Assembly: GCA_002786025.1 (NCBI GenBank)
Contig: NHNW01000027.1
Span: 372,001 to 436,000, forward strand
DNA length: 64,000 nt
Source: Zasmidium citrigriseum
Taxonomy: Eukaryota; Ascomycota; Dothideomycetes; Mycosphaerellales; Mycosphaerellaceae
Reading direction: 5' to 3'
Shown: positions 11,213 through 21,100 of the stretch, piece after piece
Layout of the letters: every line of letters starts with the position of its first letter
Position numbering within the stretch: position 1 is the first letter of the stretch
Position numbers and translations under genes: made by a program
Notes under the pieces: model-generated
What the model was told of the DNA's origin: nothing
The model's database searches: none
Seen by the model: the letters and a program-made list of their open reading frames with translations, nothing else

Positions 11213-12832
11213 CTAAACCACACACTCCCACGCCTCAGGGTCTTTGTAATTCTCTCCATCTTTACACTGGTTCCTGAGGGGATATCTGCAATGCTTCCTC
11301 ATGAAATCAACACCTGCGCTCGGAGTATCGTTGACGTACTTGATGCCGGTCACAGTCTCTGGCGCATACTCGCTGCCCTTCTCTACCCAGTCGATCAAGC
11401 GTCGAAGAACATTCTCCTGCGGCCCTTGGGTAGCCTGCTCAACGCCCTCTACGGCTTCTTGCCCAATGCTCCAAGCCCCAAGACCGCCGGAACAGTGATC
11501 CATTCCGCCAATACGGAAGAAGCGATAGAAGTCATCGAGATCCGATGGTGGCAAACCCATAGTGTTCGACACATGGTCGTAGTACCTCGGAGAATTGGCA
11601 GACGTAATGATCGAATCCATCTCGCCATGATAATGCAGAATCTTGCCACCATAAGACTTGAAAGCGCTGAGATCGCCCTTCCAGGTCTCGATGCCGAAGG
11701 GGTTCTTCGCTGCCGCGTAAGCGGCCAATTCGCTGTCCAGCGTCATGGCGTCCCAGGTCGGGTCATTGAGAATGGCGTACCGAATCCAGTCTTCTGTGTA
11801 AGGGAATGGCTGGCCGTTGTATTCGATGTAGCGAGAAGCGAGCTCACTACCGGGTTGCATGCGAGGGTAGATCAGGGCACCATTCTTGCCGTAGTAATCT
11901 GCGAGGACGCCTTGTACAGTGCGGACTTGTGGGGCGGTCAGGCAGGTAGATGTGTTGGTTGCATTTGGTGGACATTGGAGCGTTATGGGTTTGTAGTTGC
12001 AGAGGGTTGGGTCTTCTAGGATTCCGTCCACAGCGCCGTCTAGGCCGTCGCATTGCTTAAGGATGTCTTCGTGTACGATGGCCCATTTCGAGGGATCTAC
12101 CCAGGTGTCGCTGGTGTTGGTCCCTGTGATGGGGAGGAAGTGACCAGACCAGGAAGTCAGATTGTTGAAGGCGAGTGCTGGGGCTCCGATGACTGCGCCG
12201 TTGAAGAGTTCGGGGAAGTCTTGGATCATTTTAAACCCTTGTCGTCCACCAGTCGAGCAACCAAGATAGTAGGCGTGCTTGATATTGCTGTTGTAGTACG
12301 CTTTGGTGACTGCCTTTCCAACGATCGTCTCGGTGTACAGACTCCTCCACGCAAAATCTTCCACAACATCTGGGTTGTTCTGGAAAGCCGTGCCTTTTGT
12401 CCCGTTGTGTCCGTTATTGGCTCCAACAGCAGCGAATCCAAACGAAGCGCCATAAGCCACGTCAACATACTTGATGCAGCCATTGAGACCGCCGTTTCCA
12501 GTACTCATAAATCGTCCCGTCCAGTTCGAAGGCAGCCAGGCTTCCATGGTAATTCCCGATCGGTTCGATGTCGCCACATGCATCGCGACCCGGCAAAGAT
12601 CCACAGGAGCAACCTGCGATGTCTGACCGCAAGTCGCCAAAGGTCCAGCCTGCGAAAGGCTCAAGTTCGTCCCGGCAGGAACGTGATGAACGAAGTTGAC
12701 CGTGACATTCTCTCGCTGAAATGTCTCCCCAAACTTCTCACAAGCACTTGGAGCATCCTGAACAATCTTTTGCGCACTCGCAATCGTCAACAGCGAAGCC
12801 GCTCCCGTGAGCCAATTCGACACAGGAGACAT
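11213..12832 (-). CDS. Secreted tannase / feruloyl esterase family protein
   Basis: A single exon of 539 residues. The family (PF07519) hydrolyses ester bonds of gallic or ferulic acid in tannins and plant cell walls. Seen: a signal peptide (about residues 1-20), many N-glycosylation sites, the nucleophile motif GCSTGGRQG with Ser193, the acid Asp406 in HGEMDSII and His446 in GGMDHCSGG. Cys192 and Cys447 flank the Ser and His, giving the CS-D-HC arrangement characteristic of this family. I chose the ATG at 12832 because it starts directly at the signal peptide; the frame stays open to 12886. The substrate (tannin or feruloyl ester) cannot be told from sequence. It is convergent with the laccase and may be co-used with it on plant phenolics. 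Confidence 0.92.
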   Translation of the reverse strand: MSPVSNWLTGAASLLTIASAQKIVQDAPSACEKFGETFQRENVTVNFVHHVPAGTNLSLSQAGPLATCGQTSQVAPVDLCRVAMHVATSNRSGITMEAWLPSNWTGRFMSTGNGGLNGCIKYVDVAYGASFGFAAVGANNGHNGTKGTAFQNNPDVVEDFAWRSLYTETIVGKAVTKAYYNSNIKHAYYLGCSTGGRQGFKMIQDFPELFNGAVIGAPALAFNNLTSWSGHFLPITGTNTSDTWVDPSKWAIVHEDILKQCDGLDGAVDGILEDPTLCNYKPITLQCPPNATNTSTCLTAPQVRTVQGVLADYYGKNGALIYPRMQPGSELASRYIEYNGQPFPYTEDWIRYAILNDPTWDAMTLDSELAAYAAAKNPFGIETWKGDLSAFKSYGGKILHYHGEMDSIITSANSPRYYDHVSNTMGLPPSDLDDFYRFFRIGGMDHCSGGLGAWSIGQEAVEGVEQATQGPQENVLRRLIDWVEKGSEYAPETVTGIKYVNDTPSAGVDFMRKHCRYPLRNQCKDGENYKDPEAWECVV

Positions 12833-14075
12833 GACGACTTCAGGAGCGAAAGCCCACAAAGTAAGGTTCGAGAAGGTCGAGAACAACCTGCAGAGGACAA
12901 GGAACAGATAAATGTCAGGCGATTCCTACCTCCCAAGACCCTAAAGCAAAAGCCAAGGGGATTCGGTGCCTTACATATTGTCTCGTGCATGTGCTGGGAT
13001 GCCGTCACTTGGCGAGGCTCAATCTTCTTCCCCACAGCCCCATGCACTCCACGCGTTCAGCACGCGGAGAAAGCAAGTGCAAAGGCGTGGAGTAGGGCTT
13101 CGGCAAGGGAGTGCGGCAGGTAAATTGATGATGTAGATGTTTTTAGCAGAAACTTGTCCACGGAGAGTTGATGCAGGGACGTGTGGTCTAACTTCGGATT
13201 CGGCAAAGGTGTTGCCGAGAGGTTCGGCAGATGTGGTTGGATTCTGGGGCGCGGAGAGTGCGACTTCCCCTGAACATCAATCAACACAAAGGTACGAAGA
13301 GTATGGTAATAGAGCGAGATCAGTATTCTACGACTCTCGAAAGCCATCGCAGCCTGGAGGGATTGTCAGATCTGTCACCAGTCATCCTGGACGATGTCAC
13401 TTCCCAGCAACATCCCTGCTACACATGTGCGACCATCACACGAATGCGAACTCGTTGTCGTTGTTCTTTGCCTCGGCTGCGTTATCTCCAGAAAACAGCA
13501 TCCATGAGGTACCCATGATACAGACGCTTCATCTTCAGGTAATCCTTCGCGGCCATATCCAGAGTCACCGGGATAGTCAGCCATCTTCCTGGAATTGACT
13601 GTTCTATCGTGGACTCCTCGCTTTCCACGGCAGGCACGCACGCCTGAGCCTGCGATCGACCACCTTTGGCGAGAAGACTCCACGGTTGTATCGATGTTGA
13701 ATGACACGGACGAGACGGCCCTTCTCTGGTGCGAACAGCTCTCGCCCAAGCCTGCGGAGGAAATCGATCCCGGAAGCTACAGCCTTGCGTCGAAGCGGCT
13801 CAACTGGGGTCCGATCAAGTCCAGAACGGTCTTTGACGGTGCATCTATATCGTCAAAGTTACATGATCGGGAACGATTGATGTGAATTGATCATGCACTC
13901 TCTGCCTTCACCACAGGAAGCTGATGCATCGAAACGTTTATTAGCAGCAATTCCAAGCCATCAAATACACGTAAATTGAAACAGCAATCGGTCTATATAA
14001 TGGTCGAGGTTTCATGAACGTCCAAGAACTCTTACATTAAGAGTACGGTTCTCGTTCCTGCCAACAGAATCGACA
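12833..14075. other. Intergenic stretch without a supported gene
   Basis: This holds the tannase promoter and the upstream region of the small gene at 14076. Open frames on both strands (for example 13137-13598 plus and 13375-13749 minus) overlap one another and show no domain, signal peptide or splice-linked continuation that I trust. Confidence 0.45.
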
Positions 14076-14625
14076 ATGTCAATACCAAAGTACCTGATCA
14101 CAACCGGCAACAACTTCGACGATGCAAATCTTGCCAGGAACAACTCACTCGCTGAGTACACTGGTGAGGAAATCTTGTCTTATCTAGGAGTATCAGCATA
14201 CCGACACTTCGCCAGCTCTCTACTGCGGCTTTAACATCTCCGCCGCCATCAAAGAGCTCCCACTCATCCTCAGCGGCAACCCGCCACCCATCGACTCCCT
14301 TCATGCTCAAATCGGACTGAACGACTTCTCACACGAATCACGAGCCGTAGTCCTCGGCGGAGGATACAATTATGAGGCAACCAACGCATTGCTGGAGGCG
14401 TGTATCAAGGCATTTGAGGAGAGAGACATGATTCTGGATGTGCCGTTCTTGAGACACAGCAACGAGATCACGAATGAGCAGCAGGAGAGGGGTGCTTTGC
14501 CGAAAAGAGGAACGCCGGAGTATGCGGCTGTTGTGGCGAGGCGTTTGAAGGATAAGTTGGAGGAGATTGGGCGTGGTGAGGTGGTCGCTGTGGAGGGAGA
14601 TGGGGATGGTGTGTTCTTCTTTTGA
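14076..14625 (+). CDS. Small conserved-looking protein of unknown function
   Basis: Exons 14076-14163 and 14216-14625 (52-bp intron, GTGAGG to CAG) give 165 residues. The frame is continuous, and both exons look coding: compact, no low complexity, and a hydrophobic strand-like pattern (YLITTGN near the N-terminus; a VVLGGGYNYEA segment near residue 75). I do not recognise the family. There is no signal peptide or membrane helix. The alternation of beta-like and helix-like segments would suit a small alpha/beta fold, which is inference. It is convergent with the F-box-like gene, with stops about 110 bp apart. Confidence 0.6.
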
Positions 14626-14733
14626 CAGTAGCTCCGCTAAGAGTGTTTATGAAATTGGTGAGCCAGTATCTGTGAATCCTTGGCCCTCAGGCAAGGGAAG
14701 GCAACCTGTACGTCCACCTTGCTCATCGTCGAT

Positions 14734-15604
14734 TCAGTCGTCGTCCTCAGGTTTCACCTCCCATCCGCGACGTCCTGCTGCTAAGTCGCAAAGGTGATCG
14801 TACAGCTGGCCCAGCGTAGAGTCTGCACGGATGGTATCCTTCCTTTCCGACTCTCCAAGTACTCGGCCGAAGGAGATCTCGCCATCTTGAGAGTATCCGG
14901 ACTCGAAAAGTGGAATCCTTCGCCACAGTTCGTCCTTGACATCGGAAACCTCTCCATCCTGCACCGTGATCACTGCCCTTCTTTCAGCCTTCTTGTATTC
15001 ATCTGCTTTGGACACGAGGATATACGAAATATCAATACGATCGTTCGAACGATCGAAGACATCGTGTGTCCATATACACGGGACCAACTCGTTGATGTAG
15101 AGGCATCCGAAGTACTCATCTGTACGGGTATTGTGAAAGTCGAACGAGTCGGGGAACGCATCCGGATCTCCCAGTACTCGAATGTAGGGGTAGCAATAGG
15201 GATCTTGGCCCAAGCGGCGAGCGGACTCGTACTCTTCATTTCGACCACATGCGTACATGCTCTTGTGAATCGTCGCGGACCTTTTGACAACATCTCTTGT
15301 AAAGTTGCAAATCTGCTGCGCCCTGATGATGTCCAGCTGCGGGAGTTTGGCCATGATCATTTCGACGAGCTCGTAAGTCGAGAAGACTTTGTCGACTGCG
15401 GTGCTGGTGGATCTGTATTGCCCGGTCAGTTACATCGCTCGATTGGAGTGCTCATCAAGTGACTCACTGCTCTTGCTCCTCAGAAGATCCTCGAGTTTCA
15501 TTCTGGGCAGCGCCGCCCTCCAAGGTGTCGTCGTCGGTGTCGGTTGCGCCGTTTGACATGGTGACAGGGCCGTCGTCAATGTCTGGAGGTGGCATGATGC
15601 TCAT
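14734..15604 (-). CDS. F-box-like protein
   Basis: Exons 15604-15468 and 15412-14734 (55-bp intron, GTGAGT to CAG) give 271 residues. After an acidic, disordered N-terminus of about 45 residues comes an F-box-like segment: VFSTYELVEMIMAKLP, then a second helix with RAQQICNFTRDVV. This is the pattern of many Dothideomycete proteins annotated as F-box, which would link substrates to SCF ubiquitin ligases via Skp1. The remaining 180 residues show no known repeat. The leucine pattern is degenerate compared with a classical F-box, so the label is moderate. An in-frame second ATG lies at 15595. An 18-bp perfect palindrome lies inside exon 2 (15038-15055). Confidence 0.65.
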
Positions 15605-15937
15605 GGTGTGATTTTTGTGTGTGAGTTTTTTGCGGTTGTGTTCGTTGTGTTTGCAGTGAAGATTTGAACTTTCGTGGAAGCTGTTGGAAACCGCACCGGC
15701 AATTCCTTGGCGTTCACATGCGGAAGGTGCGATGCAGTCTGCTGCATGTGATCGAAAGCCAGTACTCCAACACAGACTGAAAGTTTGACACGCAGACTGA
15801 GCGAGGGATCATGTTGCCCGGTACGTTATTCGAAAGCCTCATGTTCAGACAAACAGGATGAGAGGCGCCGCGTAAGATGTAACTCCGGAATTAGAGCCTA
15901 CTGTCAAATCCTTGAAAGTCTTCGAGTCTTGTCTTCT
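15605..15937. other. Intergenic, promoter of the F-box-like gene
   Basis: About 330 bp between the F-box-like start and the CoA-transferase stop. No gene or RNA is seen. Confidence 0.5.
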
Positions 15938-17503
15938 TCAGAGCCATTGCGCCTCATACATACCAGCAGGCTGCGGCATGTAGTCCCAACCAGGCTCTTT
16001 GCCCTGCACATGTGCACTATGCTTCACAGCCTTCAAGATCCCATATCCAGATTCTTTCGTCTCCATCATCTCATCAGTTAGAAGCTCCTTGGGCATCTTT
16101 GTCCCTTCACCAAAGCCCTCTTTTCCAGGCAACTGGCCCAGACTCCGGAGATAACTCATCGTCCCGGCGAGTGTAACGTCCACTTGCCAGCTCCCGCCTT
16201 CGATCGCACGCTTGTACACTGCTGCCGCAATACCGGTGGCTAGCAGATACCCAGAAGCATGATCGAGCGCTTGACAGGGTAGGACTTTCGAGGCGGTGTT
16301 TCCAGACGGATCGAAGTGATGTGCTTCAGAGACGTTGATGCCGCTCGCGTTTTGAACCATGCTGTCGAAGCCGCGATTGTCTTTCCACGGGCCGTCCAGG
16401 CCCCAAGCAGCCAAGTTGGCACAGATAAGACCCGGCTTAATCTTGATAAGCTCTTCGGGGCTGAAGCCACGTTTTGCAAGACTCCCCGGTCTGTAGGATT
16501 GCAGGAAGACGTCCGCATTTTTTATCAGATCTAGAAGAGTGGCTTTGTCCTCTGGGTCATTTAAGTCGATAGAGATTCTCCTTTTGCCGCGATTGACATC
16601 GATGTCAGTCGCTGGAGTATATGGCAGATTTGGGCTGGTCACCCAAAGAACGTCAGCGCCGTGCGCAGCAAGTGTCTTGCCAGCGACTGGTGCAGCGATG
16701 ATTCTGCTCAATTCGACGACTCTTAGACCTCGGAGGCATCGATCTGCACCAGGTGGCATGTGTGTAGGGAAACCACTATCTCCGTCAGGAGAGATCTTCC
16801 GGATCGAGACCGGGAAATCAGGCACCGCTTTCGCTTGCGGGGTGGCATCCCATTGCTCGTACGATCGGAGTGCGTATATGATTGCCTTGTTGTTGATACC
16901 CTGCTGTTCTAAGTCCATTGCCTTCCAATTCAAGATTCTTTCGGCGACTTGCTCTCGCGTCGAATCTTCCGGAAGTCCAAGGATTGTCAACATAGCAAGA
17001 CGATGATTGATGAGGTTATCGTGAATCCTGACATATCCATCTTTGGTCTTGTGCAATCCTCCAAGAGGGCCCCATAGGTTCGCTGGGGGCTTTCCATCAA
17101 GTTGATAGAGATGCTCAGAGGCGAATTCTGCGGAGGCGTGTTCCAACGGCACGGTGATGCTTGGTATTGTAGTTGAGTTGTGGTGTGAGTCGACCAATGC
17201 TGCTGCTAGAGCGGATAATGCAACGGAAGCCTGAGCTAGATGAGAGACTTTGTAGGATGATGGAAGGTTATGGCCTTCCTCGTCCAGGTTAACGGCTTGG
17301 AGTGCATTGACGGGCAAGTTGAGGCCAGTCCAGATGTGTTTGACAGTGTCTATGGCTTGGTACTCGGAACGATCGGATCCAGTCTTTGTGGAAGCTTGAC
17401 TGCTCGCCATGCTGGTAGGATGTCTAATCGAAGCCCTGGACGCTTTCACAGGAGGTTGAAGAATGGATCTTTGGAGGAGTTTGAAGCCCCGGCTTCGAAT
17501 CAT
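15938..17503 (-). CDS. CaiB/BaiF-type (class III) CoA-transferase family protein
   Basis: A single exon of 521 residues. Family members move CoA between carboxylic acids, or epimerise 2-methylacyl-CoA. Seen: a central LRVVELSRIIAAPVAGKTLAAHGADV block (about residues 255-280), then NRGKRRISIDL, a DVFLQSYRPGSLAKRG segment and GLICANLAAWG, in the order of PF02515. The first 30 residues are rich in Arg/Ser/Leu without acidic residues, like a mitochondrial presequence; an ATG at 17410 would remove it. The family core is near 400 residues, so this protein carries an extra N-terminal part of about 220 residues that partly resembles another transferase half. The substrate is unknown. Confidence 0.85.
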   Translation of the reverse strand: MIRSRGFKLLQRSILQPPVKASRASIRHPTSMASSQASTKTGSDRSEYQAIDTVKHIWTGLNLPVNALQAVNLDEEGHNLPSSYKVSHLAQASVALSALAAALVDSHHNSTTIPSITVPLEHASAEFASEHLYQLDGKPPANLWGPLGGLHKTKDGYVRIHDNLINHRLAMLTILGLPEDSTREQVAERILNWKAMDLEQQGINNKAIIYALRSYEQWDATPQAKAVPDFPVSIRKISPDGDSGFPTHMPPGADRCLRGLRVVELSRIIAAPVAGKTLAAHGADVLWVTSPNLPYTPATDIDVNRGKRRISIDLNDPEDKATLLDLIKNADVFLQSYRPGSLAKRGFSPEELIKIKPGLICANLAAWGLDGPWKDNRGFDSMVQNASGINVSEAHHFDPSGNTASKVLPCQALDHASGYLLATGIAAAVYKRAIEGGSWQVDVTLAGTMSYLRSLGQLPGKEGFGEGTKMPKELLTDEMMETKESGYGILKAVKHSAHVQGKEPGWDYMPQPAGMYEAQWL

Positions 17504-18199
17504 GTCAAGTTACATGATCGTTCTGTCACATTGCCGTGAACTTGATCTTGTAATGCTTTGAAAACCATTGCGAATGCGATACCCGAGGGTCGAGGATATG
17601 TTCGACGGCGGATAGTCAAGGCTGAAGGGAAGTCGTCCCCTGTTGCTTCACTCCGATTTCGGCTAACGTCCACGCTAAGCTGAATGGAGTAGGAGCAATC
17701 GAACCTACCTCCTTTCGCCCACGAAGTTGGCAGAATGATATCTGACTCTTGAGGCTCCATGAACGCTCTACGAGGCACTTAGCAGATAGGGAGGCGGCTC
17801 GCCTTATCGAAGGCAGTACATGTTATCATCGTTTAACGAATTCCTCTGCAACGGAAGAGAAGGAATTCGCCAGGTGGAATAGTAAAGTTACTCATGAACG
17901 GTATTGTAAAGTCGAATATGAGAAATCGAGCACTCTGCTTCCTGAGCTTGGTGATCGAACATGCAACAACTTTGATGTTGCTGTGTGGTTGTTCACTCGC
18001 AGGCTTCTAGAAAGCCGCTAGAAGGCGCATCCAAGCGCGGGCCGAGCAGGAAGGCGCGAAAGCTTGGTGCTGACCTCTGGCGCCGCCCGTATGCACACCA
18101 CCACCACAACACCTCGCCGCCAACAATACACCCTCCCTCCCTCCCGCCACCAGTCATTTCGCTGACTGACATGCGCGAACCGCCCGAGTACGCGGCATC
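17504..18199. promoter_or_regulatory. Divergent region between the CoA-transferase and Raptor
   Basis: About 700 bp separate two divergent start codons. The part just before 18200 is C-rich (CACC, CTCCC runs), typical of a fungal 5' leader. No gene is seen. Confidence 0.5.
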
Positions 18200-21100
18200 A
18201 TGACCAAAGGCGCGGTCAACGGCGTCTTTGACGATGGCACGCACCGCATGAAACACCCCCAGCCTGTCCTGGACGATCTCGTGCCCGACCAGCGCGAACG
18301 AAGCACCTCGCTCTCCAACTCCACCACCGCCCTCTACCGCCCGACGACGTCGACATCCGCTCGCTCACAGCCCAACGGTCACTATGGCGAGGACAGCGAG
18401 AGCGAGGATGAGGCGGGCTTGCAGCTGCACGCCGCCAACGGCCACCGACGAGGGAAGCCGCCGATGTCACGTGCGAAGAGTGACTTTGGACAGGGAGCGC
18501 AACGACAGCAGCAAAAGAGCGTAAATGGCGAGGAGGAGCTGAACATGCGCCATGGCTGGCATACCCAGCTGGAGGATGAGGAGCAGACCCGGAATCTGTC
18601 CGAGAACTTCTTCATGTACTATGAGGACAAGCGACACGAGACCGCCGGCAATCTTCCACCGGACTTCGATCCCAAGAGCATGGTCACGGAATGGCGCATG
18701 AAGGATCGCCTGAAGACTGTTTCGGCGTTACTGGCCGTTTGCTTGAACGTTGGCGTAGATCCTCCAGATGTGATCAAGACGAATCCCTGCGCGAGATTGG
18801 AGTGTTGGGTGACTCCTGTACCGCCGGACAGCTCAAATCAGAGCTCGAGCAATACAAACGCGCAGATCGGCAAGAACCTCCAATCGCAGTATGAGAATCT
18901 GTCTCTTCGAACAAGATATAAGGTAGTCTTGGATCCCACCATAGAAGAGCTGAAGAAGTACACGACATCACTCAGAAGGACGGCACATTCGGAGCGCATT
19001 CTCTTCCACTACAACGGACACGGCGTGCCGAAACCGACGTCAAGTGGCGAGGTGTGGTGTTTTAATAGAAGCTACACGCAATACATTCCGATCAATTTGG
19101 CCGAGCTGCAAGAGTGGGTTGGAGCGCCTGGGCTATGGGTTTGGGACTGTAGTGCAGCTGGTGGCATCATTCATGGATTTCTTGAAGGTGCCCAAAAGCA
19201 CAATGCCGCACAACAAGACGCTTTAAGACGGGATCCCAATCGAGCGCAGCAGCAACCAATGATCAAATGGGAAGACTGCATACATCTGGCTGCGTGTCGA
19301 GAGAACGAGGTTCTGCCTACGAACCCTGATCTGCCGGCCGACTTGTTCACGTCTTGCCTGACCACCCCGATCATGATGGCTGTTCGGTTTTTCATCTTGC
19401 AGAATCCGTTGCCCTCGACATCAGGGGTCAGTCTTGCCGAAGCTCGAAACATACCTGGCAAAGTCAGTGAGCGCAGAACGCCACTGGGAGAACTTAACTG
19501 GATCTTCACCGCAATCACGGATACCATAGCCTGGAACTGTCTCGACAAACCACTTTTCAAGAAGCTCTTCCGTCAAGATCTGATGGTCGCTGCTTTATTC
19601 CGCAACTTTCTCTTGGCGCAACGAGTGATGCGCATGTATCATTGCCACCCGCAGTCCCACCCAGCCATCCCGGACACTCATGATCATCCCCTCTGGAAGA
19701 GTTGGGATCTCGCTGTTGAGATGATCCTTGCACAGCTGCCCTCCCTAATTGAGCAGCAGAAGGCCAACGAAGCTGCTGTTGAGACTTCCGTCGCAAATGG
19801 CAGTACGACAAATGCCCAGTCGCAACAGACACCAGAGCTCGAGTATCAACATTCCGATTTCTTCGCCGATCAGCTTTCCGCTTTCGAGGTCTACCTCAGT
19901 TCAGCTCCCAGCAATCCTGGTGCCGCCGGATACGCAAAACCGCCCGAGCAATTGCCCATCGTACTTCAAGTCCTTCTTTCACAAGTGCACCGCCTACGAG
20001 CACTCGTTCTTCTATCCAAATTTCTCGATCTCGGACCGTGGGCCGTGAACCTCGCGCTCAGTATCGGCATCTTCCCTTACGTGCTGAAGCTGCTTCAGTC
20101 CCAGGCGATCGAGCTCAAGGCGCCTATGGTCTTTATCTGGGCTCGCATTCTCGCCGTCGACCAGACTTGTCAGACTGATCTGCTCAAAGACCAGGGCTTT
20201 TCGTACTTCACCAGCATTCTCATTTCCACCCAAGGCATCCCAATGGGCAACGTCGCTGAGCATCGTGCTATGTGCACATTCGTCATCGCCATGTTCTGTA
20301 AAGACTTCAAGCAGGGCAAGGCTGCAGTCCTTGACACACATCCAGAAATTGTCGAACACTGTCTGAATCACCTCAATGACATTGAGAATCCTCTTCTGCG
20401 CCAGTTCAGTCTGCTTTGTTTGGGCAATCTTTGCAGAGACTATCCCCCGGCGAGGGAAGCACTCATCGCACAAGCAGGACACGAACGCATCTGTGATCGC
20501 AGCCACGACCCGGTTCCCGAAGTCAGAGTCGCGTGTCTGAACGCACTGACGAGTTTCATCGCAACGCAAGACCTTGAGATCAGGGATACAGCAGAGCTGG
20601 AGGAGATGCTGGTGGGTGTTATCTGCTCAATGGGCATGGATGGGTCGATCATGGTCCGCAGAGAATTGACAATCTTCTATTCGGAATATGTCAAGAAGTA
20701 CGAGAAGCGATTCCTGTGCAGCGCCTGGGAGCAGCTCCTTGAAGAACAAGACAAGAAGCAAGGCAAGGGGCAGAATGCGGATGACTTCCTCGCATCACAC
20801 GCGAATGGCATTCAGGATGGCATCAACGGCATCAACGGATTCCGGTCTAGTCATCAACGCAGTGTTTCAGCGACGACACCAAGAAGCAACGAGCCAACCA
20901 GCGTCTTCATCAAACCGAGCAAGAGGACTGAGTTCTCCAAGGCCACCATCTATCGTGCGGTTTGGCGACAGCTTATGAGTCTGTCAGCAGATCCTCACCC
21001 AGAGGCGTCCAGGAATGCCGGAATCATTGTCGACTACGTGCTCAATGCTCTTTTGGAGTCGCCATTGGGCCCTCACGCAGAGGCTCTGCTCGACATCATC

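Noticed and set aside
13375..13749. Minus-strand open frame upstream of the small gene
   Set aside because: No family resemblance, and neighbouring frames are equally open; coding status cannot be decided.
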